Origin: Apoderus coryli
Lineage: Eukaryota > Arthropoda > Insecta > Coleoptera > Attelabidae
Direction of reading: 5' to 3'
NCBI GenBank assembly: GCA_911728435.2
Contig: OU452208.1
Location: 6,758,001-6,822,000 of the forward strand
DNA length: 64,000 bases
Part shown: piece by piece, positions 21,301 through 30,953 of the stretch
Numbering within the stretch: the stretch's first letter is position 1
Layout of the letters: the number at the start of each line of letters is the position of its first letter
The notes under the pieces: generated by a model
Seen by the model: the letters and a program-made list of their open reading frames with translations, nothing else
Databases searched by the model: none
What the model was told of the DNA's origin: nothing
Position numbers and translations under genes: made by a program

Positions 21301-23000
21301 TGCTCTAGCGTTAATATTTTTCTAAATCATCAAAGGTAAACAAAATGTTACTAAAGTGTCAATTTGACCAATGCGATTGATATAACCAAATAAATATAAA
21401 TATTAGTGTGAATTTTTCTAATAGATAATAATAAAAATACTTTGCGCTTGTGAAAAATAAAAATAATACAATAAAAAACATCAAAGTTGCCGATCAAAAT
21501 GAAAATTGATAATTTGTCATAACTTTTAATTCTGAACACCTTTTCTAAGTAAACATTTTTAATATTTTTAACAACAATAATTTTTGAAAATTCATCGTAA
21601 AAATACTCTGTACATTAATATTTTGCATATTTTGAAAAAAGTACATGCATATCTATGTACATTTTTATTTCATATTTTTGTGCATATTTGCCCTGTTTAT
21701 TGGTAAGCTAACTAGGGATCGCAAAATGCTTCCTTGAGTTGGGGTGGTATAATGACAAATTGTCTAGTTAATCTTCGATGATTTCCAAGAAATAAGCAAC
21801 AAGAGAAGATACCAAATATAAATATAGACGGCTTGCATTGGATTTATCTTTCAATTAAAATATATTTTCTTTGTACACGGAAAATAAACACTCTAATATA
21901 ATATGTATACTCGCGCCTCGTGCAAACTTATAGGCGTTATACAACGTTCTAACGACTACATCATATTTCAATTTCTTTCTCCAAAATCGCATTATAAACC
22001 TTGGCACAAAGTTTACCGTTACCGGCTTCCACTTTTCTAAGTAATTCATTGCAGATGTTTTTTTGCTATTATTTTGTTCTATTTTGGGGATTTGGGGTGG
22101 TAAAACTACCACCCAGTAGCAATGGTGTTATATTTACGTTAAAAGTAAAAAAAACAGCTTCAAAACTTAGTAGAACTTGAGCTATTTTGTATCTCTAAAA
22201 TGGATGGGATTATTTAAAATTGTATGAGTTTCTCTTGAGAATAAGAAACTTGATGATTAGTGCTTTTATACAATATTGAATTCAGTGTTTTATTGCTGTT
22301 AATAATGAAATAAAGTTTTTTTATTTATTTCTGTCACATTAGCAAAGCGCATAAATTGCAAAATATATATTTTGTTGAGTGTAGAGGATGGCCCAATGGA
22401 AATGAACCAGATCAAATATATTGAGGTAAGTTTTATGAAAAATTTTTGGACACGTCGATTCTGTTTGCAAGGAGGACATAATTTCACTAAATTATAATTT
22501 TTGTAGCACTTCCTTCGTGGAATTATTGTCTTCCCAGAATTTAAATAGGGACAGTAGTTCAAGCTTATTTTAAAGTTATTTTGCTTTGCGTTTTGTTCTT
22601 TCTTAAATTTGTCGACATGCTCAGGAATTGGAGCAATAAAGACGAAGCAATGAACAATTTTTATTGATGAACACCAATTATATAGTTTCAACTGGTTCTA
22701 ATTGTAACGGTCACCATGTTCAAGAATGTGGGCCCAGGAAGAATCGACATTGTTTTTTAACAATTGCAAGTCGATTTGACATCTATACACTTGATCCCGC
22801 ATTTAAGCCTGAGTAGTGTATAGTGTAAAATTAGCGTGTTTTGATTATCAGACTCAAAATTGATAGAGGCCTTCCTAATGCTAAAAGGCTCTTCAGGTTA
22901 ATAACAAAATGATGCCATATCGGAGTTATGTCACTTTGAGTACCAACGACTTTGAGCCCTAGCATTGTGGTTAAAGCTAGCTCCATGTGACAAAAATATA
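21301..23000. other. No gene recognised
   Basis: Very AT-rich. Two minus-strand frames (21855-22112, 85 codons; 22299-22691, 130 codons) show no motif I know. The second has a CPPCKQNRR cluster but otherwise looks like translated AT-rich DNA. Confidence 0.4.
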
Positions 23001-23159
23001 CACTGAACCGAAAAGGAACGTGATATTAATAAAAAAGTGCTTCAAATCAATGAACGTCAACATTAAATTTGAGCCGATGATGGGTGACATTAATACAATG
23101 AACGTTCGTACATAAATTCGGTAGCGAATTCTGTACGTTGAATTAATAAATAAAGAACA

Positions 23160-23440
23160 TAAATTTATGCTCGCCGGTTATTGATCTTACGAATGATGGA
23201 CAATAATTTATAACTCCTGTACGTTAAAACGATGTTACCAGGTTGTTAATGTTACGAACGATGAAGATTAGTTTATGTCTCCAATACGTAAAACCGATGT
23301 TAGCTGGTTATTAATGTTACGAACGATGAACATTAATCTATGACTTTTGTACATTAAACCGATGTCTGAAGGTTATTAATGTTACGAACGAGAAACATGA
23401 ATCTATGACTTTTGTACGTTAAACCAATGTTAGCTGATTA
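23160..23440 (+). repeat. Tandem array of ~62 bp units
   Basis: Four to five imperfect copies of a ~62 bp unit containing GGTTATTAATGTTACGAACG, GATGAACATTAATCTATGAC and TTTTGTACGTTAAACCGATG. The central copies are the most alike, as expected from unequal exchange or slippage. Confidence 0.75.
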
Positions 23441-23777
23441 TTACATTGGGTTATAATAATTGTTTTACGTAATTGTGTTCGCCGGAAATTATTATTACGA
23501 AAGATTGAGATTATTGTTCTGTATTCAATCAATAATCGCGAGCTTATAGGTACATATGTATTGTGTGTACTGCAAAGTGCAGTATGGTTAGAGAATTTAA
23601 AAGCCCTAATAAGACTAATTTAAAAGCCCTAATAAGACTCAAAATTATCTTGCTGTACGTCCATTGATTTGATGCACCTGCTTTGTAAATAAATTAAATC
23701 ATATTTGTACGACACTCGAAATATAAAGGCTTTATTTTTAATTTAGTTAATATTAAATGCTAAACATGTCAGATTCG

Positions 23778-24155
23778 TCTGTCGTCTGAGGTGAAAAGGG
23801 AGAAAAAACTATATTTGGAAACTAAAGTCCGCGGAAATTCTTCTAAACAAAATTGGAAATTATTACGAGATCTAAACATTTATGCTGTGTCTCTACTCGG
23901 AACATATGTGAATGATGGAAGTCAGGTTGTCATTTTGGGAACGGCAGTGTCTGGGCCCAGGACATTGCGTAGTGCCGCAGGGCATCCAGGAATCATTGCC
24001 TTTTTTTATGTATCAGGGTTTTTGTTCTTGTTATTATTATGCAGTTATCTTTAGTATTGCTAATATGTTAAGCTAGGAGGCTGTGCATCGACTTCGCCTT
24101 TTGTGTAACTTTTCTAAGTTCTCAATAAAGTCATTTATTATATTATTATTATTAA
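23778..24155 (+). pseudogene. LINE relic with large internal deletion
   Basis: It begins with SEVKREKKLYLETKVRGNSS and KQNWKLLRDLNIYA, the linker between endonuclease and reverse transcriptase in jockey/CR1-like LINEs. It then changes abruptly to sequence with no RT motif and to a 3' UTR with AATAAA (24124) and an (ATT)n tail (24138-24154). The whole RT has been lost by deletion. The frame closes at 24052-24054. Confidence 0.5.
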
Positions 24156-25689
24156 TCAAAATAACAGTAAAGTAAACGCGCCTTTAGAATAGACTTATAG
24201 AACCCATAAGTACGGTTGAATTGCAGATTTTCTTCCTTTAAGGTTTATTATATGTTCTTCTATTTCTTGAACTGTTTTAGCACAAAATAAAAAAGATTCT
24301 TGAGAGTCTTTTATTGTGTACTTTAAATGGCTTATCTTTCCACTGGCACCTTTGGAACATAGCTTAGCGGATAGCACTAAATATCCATGAAGAGCCCATA
24401 AAATTTCTCCCCTCGTATCGGCGGGTTTTCAACATTACAAAGGAATACCGTACTGTGTTTTTTTTTTTCGTTTTAAACTGACTTTAGTTTTGTATTTTAC
24501 TAAATGGTACTTATATAAAAGGATTAGTACTTACCTTATATTTCTACATTTGTTGTATTATTTGAGAACAAATTTTAAAAATAGATTTAGGAACACACTT
24601 CACTTTTCAACTGTATACATTTAACTAAACAAAACAAAAAGGACGCGTAAACAAAAAGTCTATGAGAATGTCATAATGTCAATGTTTTGAGTATTCAGTC
24701 TATGGTCCGGGTGCATTGATTTGCGCGCGTTATTCAGAATTTCATGGTTAGGTTCGTAAAATTAATGCTTACCATCCATTAAATCAACGATGATCGTTTA
24801 TTAGTTTTTATGTTCGCTGTTCATAGGTGTATGATTTACAAATTATTGTGTTAAAGGCGAAGAGCATAAATTAATAAATTTAAAACATTGAAGCAATAAA
24901 TAGTGACATTATATTGATGAAAAAAAACATAAATTTTCGATGTCTTGCATTTATTGATTCATGTTTCATCGTACATTGTTTCTATGTATGAAATTATTAA
25001 TTTATGATCAAAATTCATTGTAACAGTGACCAATTCATAATATTAATGTTCAAAATATTGATGACAACCATTCATTGGTTTTACGTACAATATTTTTTTC
25101 AGTGTAGTAATGATACAGATATAACATAACTTTATTTAGAATAGTTATTTCTTTAACTCTTTTCAATCTTAGCAAAGCTAAATAGTGGATAATAGCAACT
25201 GCTTTTATCCAAAAAATAAAACCAACCATTGAAATGCTAATTCGCTATTACCGAGCCGCTTGCTCTTTATTTTTCATCAAAAATAGCAACACAAAAAAAT
25301 CAATTAGAATATTACTGATTTCCGCGCTCATACCGTGTTTGGTATACAAACACTACAAACTTTTTCAGTCAAGTACACGTAACGTTATAATTAATTAATT
25401 ATAGTAGATAATTTAATTAAAATCCATTAATTGCATTCAACATTGTTTGCAACGATGAACTACTAACTCATAAAGTACTTACCTTTGATATCCAGCAAGG
25501 CGGATTTCATACAGGATGAAATAATTGTAAACATACGAATATCATTTGATTGATTTATTAAAAAAATGCATTTGTTGTATTGAGCGGAGAGCTTAGTTAA
25601 ATAAAACCGTATGCAATTGCTCATTTCGTGGATAGTCTAGTTGTTGAGAGCAGTTAACAAGGTGCAAATAGCTTTGATGATAGCCAACG

Positions 25690-26470
25690 TCCGTGTAGGG
25701 CAAGGCACCTATAGGAGAAGAAGTGGATAGTCTCCTCAGGGATGACATTTGAGGCCTCTATTGTTTAAGCTTTTTGCTGATGATCTAAAAATTTACAGAA
25801 ACCTTCTTACATTGTGTATATAATGTTTTTGAAATATCTGAATGTTTTGTTATAAATTTTAATAGATGAAAGGTGCCTGTAAATTATAATTACAATATTG
25901 ATGGATCTGAATTGAGTTCTGTTGACACAGTGAGAGACCTTGGTGTACTGCACGATAGTTCAGTAATTTGCTCGTCACATTACTGACATCACTAATAAGG
26001 GAAAGTAAAAGTACACAACAGGATTTTACGTTTTATTTCGTACAAGCTCAAACATCCTTCTGGGATGAATGTTGTTTTTTCTTATAGAACTGTACATATT
26101 TCATGAGCCATATCACAGGACAAGTCCTTTTATGGCTAAAATTCGGGATCTAGCGAATTGTTTTCAGCAACAGGTCGATTTTTTTGGTGACTTGAGTTTC
26201 TTTATGTGCGAGCTGAACATGAGATTTTGTCCCATTGATGTGCGGTAGATTTGTGATGGAGTTTCTTTGGAATCCTCGACTGGAATTTCTAGTAATATTA
26301 TGTTGAGAATGTGGAACTTATTGATTTAATTTTATACACGACCTCCTACAGTTGTGGGTGTGTTTTTTAAGTGTAAAATTATCCAAATTACGAGGTTGTT
26401 TGTATTGATGGAGTCATTATTATCAAATTGGACACCATTGCCCGTTAATAAAGAATAGATAGATAGATCA
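25690..26470 (+). pseudogene. Highly decayed LINE reverse transcriptase
   Basis: Pieces of the RT in order but in shifting frames: a degraded GVPQG-like block near 25725, FADDLKIYRNLL (25770-25800, catalytic DD preceded by a deletion), YNIDGSELSSVDTVRDLGVL (25880-25950), and a C-terminal trace near 26215-26290. The 3' end shows AATAAA followed by GATA repeats (26445-26470). Many stops; old insertion. Confidence 0.55.
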
Positions 26471-26479
26471 GATAGAATG

Positions 26480-27564
26480 GACAAGATACGAAAAACTAAA
26501 ACAACGTAGATTTTTTGTTGGGACACCCAGTATGCGTGTATGTGTCTACCACTGATGCATGATTATATATATTTGTATGATGCAACACATAATCAGACTT
26601 TTCAATTTAATTTCCAACATACAAAATTAATAAGCTTTCTGCAGGCCATTACGCCGGCATCAATCATTTGTAACTTTGACGAAAACTATCCACCATATTA
26701 TGGGTGGATTCGTGTATTATAGGTATCGTACTCCATGGTTACCTATAGTTTGCGGTTAAGTTTGATATACATATGCGGGTTTTTGCATACAGTGGCAGAT
26801 TGTGAATATTCATGACTGTAGGATTAATATTAGTGTAACTCTCATATTAGTTAGTAATATGCAATTTTCATTTTTTTTGAAATTGAAGTTTAATAATTCT
26901 CACTGATTTGAATATACGAGTATGAATTTGTTTTAGCTGTTATAGCTGATGCAAATTGAACTGTAATCAACCATTTGATGCAAAGTACCTACAATTGGAC
27001 TTTCTTTACTCTTTTTTTGTTCAGTTTTTGGCCTCTTGTCTTCAATACCGATGACACACAGCCCGCGTTAGCAAAGATTAATGTAAGGTACACAATAGAT
27101 GCTCAGCCCAGTGTATTAAAATCAGAACATCTCTAAGTATACCAGCCACTAGCCGGCCACGATAGCTGTGGATTCGGAAAAAACTGTATTGTCACAGCCA
27201 GAAATCTTCTTGTAGCCTATTAATATCAGAAACAAAACGCAACGTATAACAATTACGTTATTTTCGTTACAACAAAGATGCACCGGCAATGCTGTAATGC
27301 CCTGTATTAACATCTACACAGGGTGATTTATTACAAATACAGTATTGAAATAAAAGTCTAATGTGCGACACATGAAATGAATGAAAAAGAGATTGCGCAT
27401 ATTATTGCGCACTCAAAATCGCCATGTTTTCTTATACACTCATTGTCGTCGGGATATTTTATTTGTGCTTTGCCATTTCAAGTGATTAGTATTCTTGGTG
27501 TTATATAGTTACGTTGTGTGTTTTTGTTTTATAAACTTTTGAGAGTGATATTGTTTATTTCGAA
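26480..27564. other. No gene recognised
   Basis: AT-rich. It lies upstream of the THAP first exon, so a promoter could be here, but I see no motif strong enough to call. Confidence 0.4.
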
Positions 27565-27668
27565 ATGCAAAAAAGCAGAGGCGGAATGATTTGTGCTTCT
27601 AAGAATTGCTGGAATAAATATTATAACTGCAATTTATCATTCTTTAGTTTCAGGATGGATAGTAAAAG
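27565..27668 (+). CDS. THAP-domain first coding exon (partial gene)
   Basis: ATG at 27565 opens 34 codons plus two bases that contain MICASKNCWNKYYNCNLSFFSF and end ...DSKR at a good splice donor (AAAAG|GTAAG, 27669). C-x4-C, the SFF-x-F segment and the position just before the donor match the start of a THAP zinc-binding domain (C2CH), a DNA-binding module found in host factors and in P-element-type transposases. The exon ends in phase 2, the same phase as the THAP exon at 58842. A compatible next exon is proposed at 28119-28179. The usual FPKD is altered to FRMD here. Confidence 0.6.
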
Positions 27669-28118
27669 GTAAGATATTTAGGTAGTATTGAATTAGATGC
27701 ATATAAAATTAGAATCAAAGAATATCACATAGGTACATTAAATCAAATTTCCAATTGTTATTTTGGAAAACAAATATTTCTAATCAAACTGTTTAAAAGA
27801 TTGAGCTTACTTGCCTAAAAAAATCACACAATTTTTTTAAAAAACATGAATAACTTCGCTTAATTTCGCAGCACAGTGGCCTTTATCTTTTATAACTTGG
27901 TTCAGTCTATTTGCCTATAAAAGTCCAATACATCTTAAGCATTCTAAAAAGAGAGCTTAAAAATCTTACTAGATGAGTGCAAAAATTCTATTAAATTCTG
28001 ACAGTGTTTATTAAATTTGAATTACATATTTTAACTATTATAGATATTAGCAGGTAGTAAATTCACGTCTCAGGTTTTATTGCCTATTTATTGGGGGTGA
28101 TTTTAGCAGGTTTTGTAG

Positions 28119-28179
28119 GTATATAATGGGAAATTCCCAACATGTGTGCTTGCGTTGTTTTTCTGAAGGCCATAAACAG
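28119..28179 (+). CDS. Candidate second exon of the THAP gene
   Basis: After a T-rich tract ending GTAG (28117-28118), 61 bases stay open in the phase needed by the exon ending at 27668 and finish at a GTAAAA donor. They encode IMGNSQHVCLRCFSEGHK. VCLRCFS could correspond to the C-x2-HF part of THAP, but the His is replaced and the normal Trp is not seen. Support is only frame, splice signals and position. Confidence 0.25.
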
Positions 28180-28848
28180 GTAAAATACAATACATTCTCA
28201 ATTATACTTAAGGAATTGAAAATCGGTAAACCTATTGTATAAATTAGAACAATTTGATTTTACTCTATCTAAAATTAATAAATTTATATTTGCCCGTAAT
28301 CAATTACACTTTTTTTTTCCTTTAGAGCTGAACAATACATTTCCAAATTAGAAAATCTATTTCAAAATAATTTTTAAAATTGTTTAATTAAATTAAATAT
28401 TATTAATAATTTTATTAATTTAAATCAAAATGTAACGTTTGAACATCCATGTTCTAATTTCCTAAAAAAATATGTTATCAAATTATATTTTAGGTTAAGG
28501 TTATTTTATACATTAAAATTAATCAATAGAAATTTTAAAAATATAAAATAAAAATAAAATGATTATATGGAAACATGAATAAAAGTATTTGTTTGTTTTT
28601 ATAATTAATAAAGATCTAATTCTATTATAAAACAATTCTATTACTCCCCTGTTCTTTACCTATCCTGTAATTTCAATAAAACGTAAATACGGATCTGTCG
28701 TGTATATTAAAAAATGGCTACCATCTGCTTCGCACAGGACAATAGAAATTGGTGGGAGTTCATATTCTCTTTATTTATTTTATGGTAGGACTATACAGGA
28801 CCCACATTTTGTTTAGATATCATTAAATGGATATATAGATCATGAGCC
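28180..28848. other. No gene recognised
   Basis: Extremely AT-rich; no frame, no repeat ends. Confidence 0.5.
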
Positions 28849-28935
28849 AACGGAATATTTAATACAAAGCAAACACAATCGTCACCTCCACAAAATTTTT
28901 TATTTGTAAAATTCAGTTAAAATACAACATACATG

Positions 28936-28963
28936 TTTCGAGGATTCAGATCCTCATCATCAG
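28936..28963 (-). ncRNA. Hammerhead-ribozyme-like core, left arm
   Basis: Mirror copy of the motif at 29245-29272, on the minus strand: CTGATGA, T, a 6 bp stem GAGGAT/ATCCTC with a CTGA loop, then GAAAC. See the right-arm entry for the deviations from a canonical hammerhead. Confidence 0.45.
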
Positions 28964-29244
28964 TGCCAACCTACAATTAGTATAAACAAAAGACATTACA
29001 AAGTGTCAAGTTGTGTAATATAATAGTTAACCTACCCAGTGTATTAACACTATTCTTATTTTTTATTAAAGTGTTCAATATAAAAAACATCACAGTTAAA
29101 ATTATTATAAATTTATATTGTTTTTTATATTGAACACTTTAATAAAAAAGAAGAATAGTGTTAATACACTGGGTAGGTTAACTATTATATTACACAACTT
29201 GACACTTTGTAATGTCTTTTGTTTATACTAATTGTAGGTTGGCA

Positions 29245-29272
29245 CTGATGATGAGGATCTGAATCCTCGAAA
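29245..29272 (+). ncRNA. Hammerhead-ribozyme-like core, right arm
   Basis: CTGATGA is followed by one extra T, a perfect stem GAGGAT-CTGA-ATCCTC and GAAA. This is the conserved core with stem II of a hammerhead ribozyme, apart from the extra base after CTGATGA. A tiny stem III (CAT-GT-ATG) can be drawn next to it. I do not see a convincing stem I, so self-cleavage is doubtful. Hammerheads are known from Penelope-like elements and retrozymes. Confidence 0.5.
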
Positions 29273-29399
29273 CATGTATGTTGTATTTTAACTGAATTTT
29301 ACAAATAAAAAAATTTGTGGAGGTGACGTTGTGTTTGCTTTGTATTAACTTAGCACTCCACTGAGAGTACGGACTACTTCTTCAAACGGAATATTTTAT

Positions 29400-30050
29400 A
29401 AAAATAATTATTATATTGGGTATTGACTTGCAAGACTTTATTTTACCGTTATAAACATATTTTTTTTTAATCAAAAAATCCCGATGGCAGCCAGTCGGAA
29501 AAGTAGATTTTTGATTTATGTATTTTTTATTTATACGTAGTCTACCACTGACACCCACTATTAATAAACAAATAACGGAATATTCTGACATTCGCCAAAT
29601 ATAACCAAAGTGTCATATTGACAGTTATTTTAACTGAAATACCCATTATACTATAATACATACGTAAGTACGGTCTTATTGTTACTTCACAGGTGTTTAT
29701 TTGTCAAAATAATTAGAGGTATAGCGGGTGATGATATTGTTTTTATTTTTTTTTTACTTTATATTGACTTACATTTACTTAAATATGCCAGCGATGAAAA
29801 AACTCTCCAAATAAATATAGTAGAGATTTAAGTGCTCTATCATTTGATATGTAACATCGGTATTTTCTATTAACAACGAAAAAAAAATGATTTTTTTAAA
29901 ACTTTGACAGGCCGCCATTCTGAAATTAGCTCTCCGATTTCAATCGCCAACGAACTCACGCGATTCCATGACCTAGCCGATTTTTTAAACAAATTTTGTT
30001 TCGATTGGTCAAAAAATGCGGCCTAGAACGTGACGCAAAGTTTCTATATC

Positions 30051-30052
<2 letters not shown>
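29400..30052. other. No gene recognised
   Basis: AT-rich spacer leading into a (TA)n tract. Confidence 0.5.

Positions 30053-30104
<52 letters not shown>
30053..30104 (+). repeat. (TA)n microsatellite
   Basis: About 26 TA dinucleotides. A second TA run (30924-30953) stands at the other side of the SINE cluster. Confidence 0.95.
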
Positions 30105-30105
<1 letters not shown>

Positions 30106-30420
30106 AAGAAAAATGAAATAAACTAACTTGTACGAATTAAAAAAATCTCGTGACACAAGCTGGATTTGAACCAACATCTCCCAATTGCCGGTCAGGTGTT
30201 TTAACCAATTAAACTATCGTGGCACATGGATGAAACTTCTTTAATTCGTACATGCCTTGCTTCCTATGTGCTGTGCTACGCCTCGACCTTTAATTCAAAG
30301 GCAACATAGACTACACACTGCCATAATGCAATGTTATTTCTCTTTTGCTCATCGCAAATAAATATAAATAAACAAACAAAGGTATTCAACTAAGTTGACA
30401 AAGTATAGTATATCACCGAT
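30101..30420 (-). repeat. tRNA-related SINE, unit A
   Basis: 320 bp unit. On the minus strand 30225-30150 is 76 nt long and tRNA-like: ends GTGCCAC/GTGTCAC pair at six of seven positions, an A-box-like TAGTTTAATTGG, and the T-arm GTTGG-TTCAAAT-CCAGC with a B box. The rest is a tRNA-unrelated body and a tail (30383-30420) that leads without a break into unit B, so the units are in tandem. Confidence 0.7.
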
Positions 30421-30603
30421 ATACAAAGAAAAATGAAATAAACTAACTTGTACGAATTAAAAAAATCTCGTGACACAAGCTGGATTTGAACCAACATCTC
30501 CCAATTGCCGGTCAGGTGTTTTAACCAATTAAACTATCGTGGCACATGGATGAAACTTCTTTAATTCGTACATGCCTTGCTTCCTATGTGCTGTGCTACG
30601 CCT
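30421..30603 (-). repeat. tRNA-related SINE, unit B (partial)
   Basis: Exact-phase tandem repeat of unit A (offset 320) up to 30603, then it breaks within the GTGCTACGCC sequence and is joined to inverted unit C. The tRNA-like part is 30470-30545. Confidence 0.7.
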
Positions 30604-30923
30604 TATTTATATTTATTTGCGATGAGCAAAAGAGAAATAACATTGCATTATGGCAGTGTGTAGTCTATGTTGCCTTTGAATTAAAGGTCGAGGCGTAGCA
30701 CAGCACATAGGAAGCAAGGCATGTACGAATTAAAGAAGTTTCATCCATGTGCCACGATAGTTTAATTGGTTAAAACACCTGACCGGCAATTGGGAGATGT
30801 TGGTTCAAATCCAGCTTGTGTCACGAGATTTTTTTAATTCGTACAAGTTAGTTTATTTCATTTTTCTTTGTATATCGGTGATATACTATACTTTGTCAAC
30901 TTAGTTGAATACATTTGTTTGTT
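30603..30923 (+). repeat. tRNA-related SINE, unit C (inverted)
   Basis: Reverse complement of unit A's sequence: body first, tRNA-like part at 30749-30824, then the complement of the tail. A second (TA)n run (30924-30953) follows. If folded as a tRNA the anticodon loop is CCGGCAA, with C where U33 should be, so a working tRNA is unlikely. Confidence 0.7.
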
Positions 30924-30953
30924 TATATATATATATATATATATATAGATATA

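Larger units (their letters stand above)
23001..25104. mobile_element. CACTGAA-ended motif-rich element with TA flanks
   Basis: Left end CACTGAACCGAAAAGG; reverse complement of the right end CACTGAAAAAAATATTG. TA lies outside both ends (22999-23000, 25105-25106). The interior is rich in ATTAATGTT, GAACATTAAT and related pieces in both orientations, with a tandem array at 23160-23440. A LINE relic (about 23778-24155) has inserted into it. No transposase of its own, so it is non-autonomous; class unknown. Confidence 0.5.
28861..29384. mobile_element. Palindromic insertion with hammerhead-like cores and 12 bp TSD
   Basis: Two near-perfect arms (28860-29089 and 29119-29347, about 230 bp each) are inverted around a 29 bp spacer. 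AACGGAATATTT stands on both sides (28849-28860, 29385-29396), a 12 bp duplication, so the whole block including ~37 bp to the right of the right arm moved as one unit. Each arm contains a hammerhead-like core, as do the repeats of Penelope-like elements. No protein is encoded. Confidence 0.7.

Noticed and set aside
21855..22112. 85-codon minus-strand frame
   Set aside because: No motif and no neighbouring coding evidence.
22299..22691. 130-codon minus-strand frame with CPPCKQNRR
   Set aside because: Composition follows the AT-rich DNA; no recognisable domain and no homologue in the window.
29956..30177. 73-codon minus-strand frame with Tyr-Ile repeats
   Set aside because: Created by the (TA)n tract and the tRNA-like sequence.
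30749..30824. True tRNA gene in unit C (and A, B)
   Set aside because: Position 33 would be C, the acceptor stem has a mismatch, and it occurs in three linked copies with an attached body, so a tRNA-derived SINE is more likely.
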